Of a stretch of DNA of 64,000 nt, positions 1 to 7,032 are shown piece by piece (within the stretch, counting starts at the first letter, position 1; each line of letters starts with the position of its first letter). The notes below the pieces were generated by a model, which was given only the letters and a program-made list of their open reading frames with translations, was not told where the DNA came from and ran no database searches. The stretch comes from DASQHW01 sp038238245 (GTDB lineage Bacteria; Actinomycetota; Acidimicrobiia; IMCC26256; PALSA-610), in contig JBBRXX010000011.1 in the NCBI GenBank assembly GCA_038238245.1, forward strand, positions 1-64,000. The letters are read 5' to 3'. The position numbers and the translations under genes were made by a program.

Positions 1-32
1 ATCACCGGGAGATGCGAGAACTCCGCTTCCAC
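1..32 (-). CDS. rsmH: RsmH (MraW) 16S rRNA methyltransferase, first codons only
   Basis: Only about ten codons lie in the window. A GTG start at 32, preceded by GAGGAG (38-43, 5-nt spacing), opens a frame reading MEAEFSHLPVM. The FxHxPVM pattern is the usual RsmH N-terminus. An ATG at 34 in another frame stops after ten codons, so GTG is preferred. RsmH methylates N4 of a cytosine in the 16S rRNA decoding region. Lying directly behind mraZ in the same direction, it marks the start of the dcw cell-wall/division cluster, which would continue off the left edge. The gene is truncated by the window, not broken. Confidence 0.8.
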   Translation of the reverse strand, partial: MEAEFSHLPV

Positions 33-78
33 ATTGACTCCTCGCCGAATTCGCCGGAACCGTGTCGCCACCGATCCC

Positions 79-190
79 GTCTTCAGCCCCCCGGTCGACA
101 GGCACCGCCCGGGATGTCTCCCCAGGACGGCTACGGCTGAAAGCGGGCGGAGTAGGGGCCAACAACCGCGCCGGCCGGGGGGCTGAAGAC
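79..190 (-). ncRNA. Structured leader between mraZ and rsmH (mraW-motif candidate)
   Basis: The 236 bp between mraZ and rsmH hold no gene but contain a perfect 16-bp inverted repeat, 79-94 against 175-190. It closes an 80-nt interior. On the minus-strand RNA the interior has a second stem (CCGCCC with GGGCGG) and a small GGGA-GACA-TCCC hairpin at about 111-122. A conserved structured RNA called the mraW motif is known upstream of mraW in Actinobacteria. Position and architecture fit, but I identify it by location and not by matching its consensus. It may control rsmH and downstream dcw expression. Confidence 0.6.
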
Positions 191-268
191 GAGTCCGGAG
201 CATGCGGCTTCGTCTCTATGTCAATGTCTGAACGTCATGTCCTTGCGAAATGCCACGATCAACCAGGA

Positions 269-691
269 TCAGATGCCGTCGATCCCTTCGCCGGCGGCCA
301 TCGACGCGATGCCTTCAGCGTCCCGTGCGCGGAAACGCTGCGCGTCCCAGATCTCGATGTGGTCGAACGCGCCCGTCACGACGACCTCACGGTCGAGGGC
401 TGCGTACTCGCGCAGGTGCGGCGGGATCGCGACCCGGCCTTGGCCGTCGGGCACGGCGGGACCGGCGCCCGAGAAGAACGACCGGGCGGCCTGCCGTTCG
501 CGGGGACCGCGCTTGCGCGCCTCGCTCACCTCGGAGGCGCGACGCTGGAACTCGGCCGGCGGATATACGTCCAGGCAGCCGTCGAGCCCCCTCGCCATCA
601 CCGCACCTCCCTCGAGCTGGTCACGAAATCGGGCCGGAAGAATGACCCGACCCTTCGCGTCGAGGGAGTGCTGGTACTCCCCCAGGAACAT
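269..691 (-). CDS. mraZ: MraZ, transcriptional regulator of the dcw cluster
   Basis: The 140-residue protein starts MFLGEYQHSLDAKGR, the standard MraZ opening. It has the two SpoVT/AbrB-like swapped-hairpin repeats, the second around QGRVAIPPHLREYA. MraZ forms a ring-shaped DNA-binding oligomer that binds repeated boxes at its own promoter and usually represses the division/cell-wall cluster. I chose the ATG at 691 because AGGTGG (from about 701) lies five bases upstream; a GTG at 700 would add three residues. It is the first gene of the transcript into rsmH. The C-terminal tail after the second repeat is short and unremarkable. Confidence 0.95.
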   Translation of the reverse strand: MFLGEYQHSLDAKGRVILPARFRDQLEGGAVMARGLDGCLDVYPPAEFQRRASEVSEARKRGPRERQAARSFFSGAGPAVPDGQGRVAIPPHLREYAALDREVVVTGAFDHIEIWDAQRFRARDAEGIASMAAGEGIDGI

Positions 692-739
692 CTGCGCCAC
701 CTACGTCTTGTGGGGCCGACCCCGATGTCGCTCGGGGCC

Positions 740-765
740 CTCCCCTTTCCACCACTGCGCACCAC
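740..765 (-). promoter_or_regulatory. MraZ-binding repeats (three boxes, 10-bp period)
   Basis: Reading the minus strand, GTGGTG (765-760), GTGGTG (755-750) and GGGGAG (745-740) recur exactly every 10 bp. MraZ is known to bind repeated TGGGN-type boxes with this helical period in front of mraZ. The array overlaps the end of the predicted -10 and the transcription start, the expected place for autorepression. The third copy is the most degenerate. Confidence 0.75.
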
Positions 766-793
766 CTTATGACACAATCCTCCACGACGTCAA
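764..793 (-). promoter_or_regulatory. Predicted mraZ promoter
   Basis: On the minus strand a -35-like TTGACG (793-788) and a -10-like TAAGGT (769-764) are separated by 18 bp. They lie immediately upstream of and partly overlap the MraZ boxes. They fit the actinobacterial housekeeping sigma pattern. Transcription would leave a 5' leader of about 65 nt before the mraZ ATG. Confidence 0.5.
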
Positions 794-863
794 CATTCGC
801 CGATGCACTTCGCGCCCGTGAGGGCCGCGTTTCCGTCCACCGCCGTCCACCCGGAGGCTCGCC

Positions 864-3800
864 ATGTCGATCTGGTTCGGATGGAGCCGTTCTCAGGCGA
901 CCCCCCTCGTGACCGAGAATGAGGGCGTGGACGATGCCTCGGCCCGGCCTCCCGACGTCAGCGGGCAAGCCGCGTCATCGACGCCCGGTGCGCTCGACGC
1001 GCTCCGCGACGTTGCGAGCCGCGCCGGGATCGCGACACCGGCGCCCGACACCGCGGTGCTCGAGATCTGGGAGTTGCACCGGCGCGTCGTCGAAGGTGAA
1101 CGGAAAGCGAACCGGTTCCTCGCGACGCCCGGCGCGCGTCGTGAGCACAACGAAGCGCTCGTCGCGGAAGCCGCCGCGCTGCACAAGCTCGGTTACCAGA
1201 CCTTCGACGCATTCGCGGCCGCACACCGCGCGGTTCCACGGAACGCGCCGCCCGCGACGACCGGCCCGCGCCAGACTGTTGACCGCATCCGCGTGTTGCT
1301 CGGCGAGCTCGGTGTCGAGCCCGGCGACGACCCGCTCATCAGCGCCAAGAAATTCTTGTCGCGTGTCGAAGGTGACGACCTCACACCTGCGGCACATCGT
1401 GTCGCGCCATTGGCGCACGATGTCGCGCCGCCGCCATCATCGGTTGAAAAAGCGCCGCCGTTTCCCGAACGCGTGGGCGCGGTAGGGGACGCTCCCCAGT
1501 TCGAGGAGAAACCGCCGGTCGACGTGGTCGACGAGCCCGAAAACCAAGCGCCCGCGCCAGATGACACGACCGACGCGGATCACGAGCTCACCGGAGAGCG
1601 GGCGGACGCGCGCGCCGAACGCTGGCACGCCGAGCTCGAGCAAGTGCGCGCGGAGCTGACCACGATCACCGCAGCTCGCGAGACGGCCGAGCGCGAAGCA
1701 GCGCGTGCGCGCGAGCAGCTGGACGAGGCTCGGGCCGATTTGGCGCGCGCCGAGGCAGCCGCGCGGAGTTCGGCGACCGAGGTGGACCAGCGCGCCGCGG
1801 AGCGCGACGACGCCCTCGCCCGTCGAGGAGAGCTCGAGGTCGCGCTCGGTCATGCCCGCGACGAGATCGAGGCGCTCCGTGCGAGTGTCGAGCTGCATGG
1901 CGCCGAGCGCAACGACGCGCGCGCCGAGCTGGAGCGGTTGCACGAGCACGCGGCCGGCATCGAGGCGCGACTCGGGGATGCCGACGCCGCCCGCACCCGA
2001 GCCGAACACGAGCTGGCCGAGGTACGGGAGCGAATCGCCGGGCACGACGAGGCGCAGGCGCGGCTGAGCGGACAGATCGCCGACCTCGAGCAGTCGCTCG
2101 CCCAGCGTGCCGGTGACGTCGAGCGGGGCGAACGCCGGGCATCCGACCTGGCCACACGGGTCGCGGAGCTCGAATCGAGGCTCCGCGAGCTCGAGCACGG
2201 CATCGCCGAACGCGACCAGGCGCTGGCCGCGGCCGGGACGCGCGTCGAGTCGCTGGAACGCACGGTTGTCGAGCGGGGGGCGGCGCACGACGCGCTCGCC
2301 GAGCAGCTCGACGAAGCCCGCCGGCGCGCGGCCGAGCTCCAGGCGCTGGACGCCGATCGCGAGAGCGTGACCCGCGAGCTCGACACCCTGCGCGCCCGCG
2401 TGAGCGAGCTCGAGGGCCAGCTCGGCGAGATCGGACGCGACCGCGACCACGTACGGGCCGAGCTCGACGACGCCCGTCGCCAAGAAGCGGCGGTGCAGGA
2501 GCAGCTCGCGCAAGCGGCAGCCGGCTTCAGCGAGATCACCGGCGCGCGCGAACGGGAGCGCGACGAGGCGGCACGGGCACGCGACGACGCCCGCGCCGCG
2601 CTCGCCGATCGCACCGCGGAACGCGACGAGGCGCGGGCGGTGGTCGGTCGCCGTACATCCGAGCGCGACGAGGCCATCACCGACCTCAGTGCCGCCCGTG
2701 ATCGTCTCGCGCAGCTCGAGGCAACGCTCGAGCGCCAGGGGGCGGAACGTGACGCGGTGCAAGCTGCGCTCGACACGACGCGAGCCGACGTGGCGCGTCT
2801 CGAAGATGTGGTCGGCGAGCGCACGCGTGACCGCGACCAAGCGCTCGCGCAGCTCGAAGACGCGCGGTCCGAAGTCGCCGGTCTCGAAGCGGCGCTCGCT
2901 CCCGAGATCGCCGGCCACGAAGAGGCACGTGCGCAGCTCGAGGCGGCACGGGCGGAGATCGTGCGCATCGAGGCTCTGCTCGTCGAGTCGGTCGCGGCGC
3001 GCGATCGGGCGGTCGACGACCTGAGCGAGGCCCGCGTCGAGATCACCCGTCTCGAAGGCGTGCTCGCCGCCAGCGAAGAAGACCGGGACGAGCTGCGCAC
3101 CGCCGCCGCCGAGGCCCGTGCGAACGCCGAGGACCTCGCCGAGCGGCTCGAGGACACCCAGGGCACACTCGACGCGCTCGGCGCGCACGCCGAGGAGCTC
3201 GAGACCGAGCTCGATCGGGCGCTCGCCGCGATCCCGTCGAAGGACGCCCGGCGCGAGTCCGAGGAGCTGCTGACGACGGCCCAGGCGGAAGCCGAAGGGG
3301 TGCGCCGCCAAGCGTTGCAGGAAGCGGAGTCCATCCGGCGCGACGCGCTGACCACCGCCGAAGGCATTCGCCAGCTCGCCCAGGAGGACGCCCGGGAGCT
3401 CCGTACCCGGGCGCAGGACTCCGCGCTGGCCGATGTGCAGCGCGTCGACCTGATCGGCAATCTCATCGACCGGGTCTCCGATCTCGAAACCCGGCTCACC
3501 AAGCAGCGCAAGCGCCTCGCCCGCACCGCAGACCGGATCGAGAAGTCACGCGACGCCGAGCTCGCCGGGCTCGACGGAGCCGTGATCCTCGAAAAGGCCG
3601 AGCGGCAGGCCGCCAGGCTGCGGGACGAAGCCGAGCAGTACGCCGCCGAGCAGCGCGCCGCCGCCGAGCAGTACGCCGACGAGCTGCGGCGGGCGGCGGA
3701 GCAGTATGCCGCCGACATGCGGGCCGACGCGGAGCAGCACGCGGCCGACCTTCGCATCGAGGCCGAGCGTCATGCCGCGGAGATCCGGGACGCGGCGCGG

Positions 3801-3890
3801 CGCGAGCGGCAGCGGGCACGCGACGAGCTCGCGGTGCTGCTCGCGCGGATCGCGCCGAGCGCCGACGAAGAGCGCGCCGCCGAGGAGTAG
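864..3890 (+). CDS. Very long coiled-coil protein, function unknown
   Basis: A 1008-residue protein with RBS CGGAGG (852-857) and ATG at 864. Residues 1 to about 230 are non-repetitive and acidic/proline-rich. From about 235 to 800 it is almost continuous heptad-like sequence rich in E, R, A, D and L. A C-terminal stretch (about 905-990) repeats AEQYA/AEQHA-type units about every 10 residues, ending in a basic segment. No signal peptide or membrane segment is seen. The composition resembles actinobacterial cytoskeletal or polarity proteins (DivIVA, Scy, FilP), but I see no diagnostic DivIVA N-terminal motif. It is divergent from mraZ, so a role in growth or division is only suggested by location. 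Confidence 0.8.
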   Translation: MSIWFGWSRSQATPLVTENEGVDDASARPPDVSGQAASSTPGALDALRDVASRAGIATPAPDTAVLEIWELHRRVVEGERKANRFLATPGARREHNEALVAEAAALHKLGYQTFDAFAAAHRAVPRNAPPATTGPRQTVDRIRVLLGELGVEPGDDPLISAKKFLSRVEGDDLTPAAHRVAPLAHDVAPPPSSVEKAPPFPERVGAVGDAPQFEEKPPVDVVDEPENQAPAPDDTTDADHELTGERADARAERWHAELEQVRAELTTITAARETAEREAARAREQLDEARADLARAEAAARSSATEVDQRAAERDDALARRGELEVALGHARDEIEALRASVELHGAERNDARAELERLHEHAAGIEARLGDADAARTRAEHELAEVRERIAGHDEAQARLSGQIADLEQSLAQRAGDVERGERRASDLATRVAELESRLRELEHGIAERDQALAAAGTRVESLERTVVERGAAHDALAEQLDEARRRAAELQALDADRESVTRELDTLRARVSELEGQLGEIGRDRDHVRAELDDARRQEAAVQEQLAQAAAGFSEITGARERERDEAARARDDARAALADRTAERDEARAVVGRRTSERDEAITDLSAARDRLAQLEATLERQGAERDAVQAALDTTRADVARLEDVVGERTRDRDQALAQLEDARSEVAGLEAALAPEIAGHEEARAQLEAARAEIVRIEALLVESVAARDRAVDDLSEARVEITRLEGVLAASEEDRDELRTAAAEARANAEDLAERLEDTQGTLDALGAHAEELETELDRALAAIPSKDARRESEELLTTAQAEAEGVRRQALQEAESIRRDALTTAEGIRQLAQEDARELRTRAQDSALADVQRVDLIGNLIDRVSDLETRLTKQRKRLARTADRIEKSRDAELAGLDGAVILEKAERQAARLRDEAEQYAAEQRAAAEQYADELRRAAEQYAADMRADAEQHAADLRIEAERHAAEIRDAARRERQRARDELAVLLARIAPSADEERAAEE

Positions 3891-3902
3891 CGGCGGCGCG
3901 CG

Positions 3903-4412
3903 TCAGGCCGAGACAGCTTCCTCGTTGCCGAGATACTCGTGCCAGGTCGGGTCGATCGGGCCGGCGGAGACGATCAGCGACCTCGTCGCGTGCGGCGCGA
4001 CCGGCGTGCGGCGCAGCGTCATCCCGCACTCCCCCGGCAGGCGGTCCTCCTTGCGGGCGTTGCAGGCGCGGCAGGACGCGACCACGTTCTCCCATGTGTG
4101 CGGGCCGCCGCGCGACCGCGGCAACACGTGGTCGAGGTTCTCGGCCGATCCGGCGCAGTACTGGCAACGGTGCCCGTCACGTGCGAACACGGCGCGCCGG
4201 GAAAGCGGTGCGGTGGCGCGGAACGGGACGCGCACGAAGTGCACGAGGCGGATGACGGCCGGGACCGGCACCGTGCGTCGCTCGGACCGGAACTCGGCAC
4301 CGTTGCGGTGGACGATCTCGGCCTTCTCCTTGAGGACGAGCACCACGGCGCGCCGGGCCGGCACAACACACAACGGCTCAAAGCTGGCATTGAGCAGGAG
4401 CGCCCGGGCCAC
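3903..4412 (-). CDS. HNH endonuclease-family protein
   Basis: A 169-residue protein with a C-terminal HNH fold: CQYC, LDHVLPRSRGG, NVVASCRACNARK. That gives two Cys pairs for zinc, and the D-H and N of the betabetaalpha-metal motif. The N-terminal half (LNASFEPLCVV) is typical of the small free-standing actinobacterial HNH family. The GTG start at 4412 is preceded by GGAGGTGATC, a ten-base match to the anti-Shine-Dalgarno, so strong translation is expected. The gene is convergent with the coiled-coil gene (12 bp apart) and follows a small conserved gene. The biological substrate of these stand-alone HNH proteins is not known to me; no phage or restriction context is visible. Confidence 0.85.
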   Translation of the reverse strand: MARALLLNASFEPLCVVPARRAVVLVLKEKAEIVHRNGAEFRSERRTVPVPAVIRLVHFVRVPFRATAPLSRRAVFARDGHRCQYCAGSAENLDHVLPRSRGGPHTWENVVASCRACNARKEDRLPGECGMTLRRTPVAPHATRSLIVSAGPIDPTWHEYLGNEEAVSA

Positions 4413-4454
4413 GCGTGATCACCTCCGGTGCGGGCAGTGTACCGGCGCCGTCCG

Positions 4455-4733
4455 TCAGCGCCGGGCGGAACGGCGCGGCACCGCGTGTTCACCTCCGCGA
4501 CACCACTCGAGATAGGCGATGACATCGGCCGCGTTCGGGACGCCGTGGGTGCCGTACGCGGTCTCCATCCGGTAGCGCACGTAGGTCGCGTCCGGCACCG
4601 GGAGGAAGGGCCGCCGCGCCCACCATCGCGGTGCGACCGTACGCCGGAGCTGGCGGCCGGCGGTCCACCACAGGCTCGGGCGTCGCGCAAGATCACCGGC
4701 GACGTGGAACCAAAAGGTGGCACCGTGCGTCAT
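4455..4733 (-). CDS. Small Trp-rich hypothetical protein
   Basis: A 92-residue frame starting MTHGATFWFHVAGDLARRP, with Trp/Arg-rich sequence (SLWWTAGRQ, PRWWARRPF) and a C-terminal segment ending AYLEWCR. A GTG at 4760 would extend it by nine residues. It lies 42 bp upstream of the HNH gene on the same strand and is divergent from moxR, so it probably starts the HNH transcript. I do not recognise a family. Coding is supported by position and by residue usage unlike the opposite-strand frames. Confidence 0.6.
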   Translation of the reverse strand: MTHGATFWFHVAGDLARRPSLWWTAGRQLRRTVAPRWWARRPFLPVPDATYVRYRMETAYGTHGVPNAADVIAYLEWCRGGEHAVPRRSARR

Positions 4734-4855
4734 GGCTCCGTCGCCGCGCCGAGCGCCCACGGCGCAGCACGGTAGCGTGGCGCCCGAAGAGCCGTCGTCT
4801 CGGGGGCGGGCGGCGGTTCGACGTGCATGGGCCGCGCCCTCCGGAGGTCGATCTC

Positions 4856-5827
4856 GTGCAAGCCGCGCCTCGCCCGGAGCAGTCGTTCAAGGACCTCTTC
4901 GACACGCTCGCGACCCAGCTCGAGCGAGTCCTGCGCGGCAAGCGCCGCGCGATCCACCTGTCATTGGTGTGCCTGTTCTCCGAAGGTCACCTGCTGATCG
5001 AGGACGTCCCCGGCGTCGGCAAGACGTCACTGGCCAAGGCGATCGCGCGTTCCATCGGCGGCTCCTGGCGCCGCGTGCAGTTCACCCCCGACCTCTTGCC
5101 CTCGGACGTGACCGGCGTGTCGGTATGGGACCGCACGCGCGGCGACTTCGAGTTCCGGCCGGGCGGTGTGTTCGCGAACGTCGTGCTCGCCGACGAGATC
5201 AACCGCGCCTCGCCCAAGACCCAGTCGGCGCTGCTGGAGTCGATGGAAGAGCGGCAGGTCACCGTCGACTCGCAGACGTACATGTTGCCGCGACCGTTCC
5301 TGGTCATCGCGACGCAGAACCCGGTCGAGCTCGAAGGCACCTACCCGTTACCCGAAGCGCAGCTCGACCGCTTCTTGTTGCGCCTGCGCATCGGTTACCC
5401 GGACCGTGACGCCGAGATCGCGATCCTCGACTCGCAGGGCGTCGACGCGATCACGGCCGAGGAGCTGGATCCCGTCACCGACGCCGACACGATCGCGGGC
5501 TGGACCCGCGATCTCGGTCGCATTCACGTCTCCCCCGAGCTGCAGGGCTACATCGTCGACATCGTCGAGGCGACCCGCCACCACCGGGATCTGATGCTCG
5601 GGGTCAGCCCGCGCGGCGCACTCGCGTTGCAACGCGCCTCGCGTGCGCTCGCGGCGAGCGTCGGCCGCGCGTACGTCGTTCCCGACGACCTCAAAGTGCT
5701 CGCGGCGTCGGTGCTCGAACACCGTCTCATCCTCTCGCCCGAGGCGATGATGCGCGCGGTCGACCCCTCCGACGTGCTGGCGTCGATTCTCGACACGGTC
5801 CCCGTCCCGGCCACGCGCGCCGGCTAG
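4856..5827 (+). CDS. MoxR-family AAA+ ATPase
   Basis: A 323-residue cytoplasmic AAA+ chaperone. Walker A is DVPGVGKTSLAK and Walker B is VVLADEINRASPKTQSALLE, with the sensor region IATQNPVELEGTYPLPEAQ typical of MoxR. I chose the GTG at 4856 because CCGGAGG (4841-4847) is correctly spaced; an open frame runs further upstream but lacks family similarity. MoxR ATPases act with DUF58/VWA proteins in maturation or stress pathways. Here it is followed 11 bp later by a DUF58 gene and then a membrane transglutaminase, the standard three-gene arrangement. Confidence 0.93.
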   Translation: MQAAPRPEQSFKDLFDTLATQLERVLRGKRRAIHLSLVCLFSEGHLLIEDVPGVGKTSLAKAIARSIGGSWRRVQFTPDLLPSDVTGVSVWDRTRGDFEFRPGGVFANVVLADEINRASPKTQSALLESMEERQVTVDSQTYMLPRPFLVIATQNPVELEGTYPLPEAQLDRFLLRLRIGYPDRDAEIAILDSQGVDAITAEELDPVTDADTIAGWTRDLGRIHVSPELQGYIVDIVEATRHHRDLMLGVSPRGALALQRASRALAASVGRAYVVPDDLKVLAASVLEHRLILSPEAMMRAVDPSDVLASILDTVPVPATRAG

Positions 5828-5838
5828 CCGCACCGCCC

Positions 5839-7032
5839 ATGCTCACGCGCCGGGGGTGGTCGTTGATCGGAGCCGCGGCCGGCTTGTACGTCGGATCGCG
5901 GCTGCTCGGCCTCGTCCAGCTCGCGGTGCTCGGGATCGCGACCGCAGTGCTCGTCGCCGTCGCGTATGTCTGGGTCCGTGTGCATCCGCCCACGTTGACG
6001 GCCGAACGCGACCTCAGGGAGCGCTTGCAGGTCGGCGTCGACGGACGGGTCGACATCCTCGTGCGCGCCGGTGCGCGCCGCACCACGACCCTCGCGGTCG
6101 CCGACGCCTTCGATCGCGGCCGGCGGGCGGCGCGCTTCCTCCTCGCGCCGCTCGGACCCGGCGAGGACGCCCGCGCCGCATACCGCTTCCCCACCGACCG
6201 GCGGGGTCGCTACGAGGTCGGACCGCTGCGGGCCACGCTGAGCGATCCGTTCGGGCTCGCCAGCACCACCCGACGCGTGCTCGCCGCCGAGGAAGTGATC
6301 GTCTACCCGCGCGTGCACGACATCGTCGCACCACCCGAGATTGGAGGTCTTGACCTCGATCGTGATCATCCCCACGTCCGCAGCCGCGTCGAACCGACCG
6401 GCGAGTTCATGACCCTGCGCGAGTACGCGCCCGGTGACGACCTGCGCCACGTGCACTGGCGGTCGACCGCACGGCGCGGGCATCTGATGATGCGCCAGAA
6501 CGAGACCCGGCGCCGCGCGCCCGTGCTGTTGATGCTCGACGTGCGGCCCGGCGCGCACGATCGCGCCACGTTCGAGCGCGCGGTCGAGGCGTGTGCGTCG
6601 ATCGCGACGGCGCTGCACCACATGGGCAGGCCCTTCGACGTCGTCTGGAGCACCGGCAAACTCGTCGGCACTCCGGGACGCCGTCATCTCGCGACCGTCA
6701 TGGACGAGCTCGCGATCGTGCAACCGCACGGCCCCGAACGCATGGTCGTCGTCACCACCCGACGTCGTACCAGCGCGCTGATCGCGGTAACCGGAAGCTT
6801 GCAGGCATACGACGCCGGCGCCCTCGGCGTGCTGGTACGAGATGGCGGCACAGTGGTCACCGTCATCACGAACACTGCGCGTTCGGCAGTCGTGCCGCGC
6901 TCGCGGCGCTTCCGCCTCCTGGTCGTCCGCGACGACCCCGACCGTCCCTTCCTCCAATCGTGGAATGAGGCAGTGCTGCGATGGCAGCGCAGCAGCAATC
7001 CCCTTTCGTCGCCGTCAGCCGCGCCGGCCTGA
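5839..7032 (+). CDS. DUF58 membrane-associated protein
   Basis: A 397-residue protein. Two hydrophobic segments lie within the first 45 residues. The diagnostic DUF58 motif REYAPGDDLRHVHWRSTA lies near residues 195-212. A VWA-like region follows (VLLMLDVRPGA). It is the usual partner of MoxR ATPases, thought to present substrates or act as an adaptor at the membrane. The last 52 bp overlap the next gene, implying translational coupling. Confidence 0.92.
   Translation: MLTRRGWSLIGAAAGLYVGSRLLGLVQLAVLGIATAVLVAVAYVWVRVHPPTLTAERDLRERLQVGVDGRVDILVRAGARRTTTLAVADAFDRGRRAARFLLAPLGPGEDARAAYRFPTDRRGRYEVGPLRATLSDPFGLASTTRRVLAAEEVIVYPRVHDIVAPPEIGGLDLDRDHPHVRSRVEPTGEFMTLREYAPGDDLRHVHWRSTARRGHLMMRQNETRRRAPVLLMLDVRPGAHDRATFERAVEACASIATALHHMGRPFDVVWSTGKLVGTPGRRHLATVMDELAIVQPHGPERMVVVTTRRRTSALIAVTGSLQAYDAGALGVLVRDGGTVVTVITNTARSAVVPRSRRFRLLVVRDDPDRPFLQSWNEAVLRWQRSSNPLSSPSAAPA

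Noticed and set aside
1437..3757. Two long minus-strand open frames (about 620-635 codons) opposite the coiled-coil gene
   Set aside because: They are mirror images of the repetitive, GC-rich E/R/A codons of the plus-strand gene. They have low-complexity Ser/Arg- or Leu/Arg-rich products and no RBS or family motif.
3903..4412. Homing endonuclease or mobile-element gene
   Set aside because: The HNH protein is a stand-alone chromosomal type with an ordinary RBS and neighbours. No intron, intein, phage gene or repeat is seen around it.
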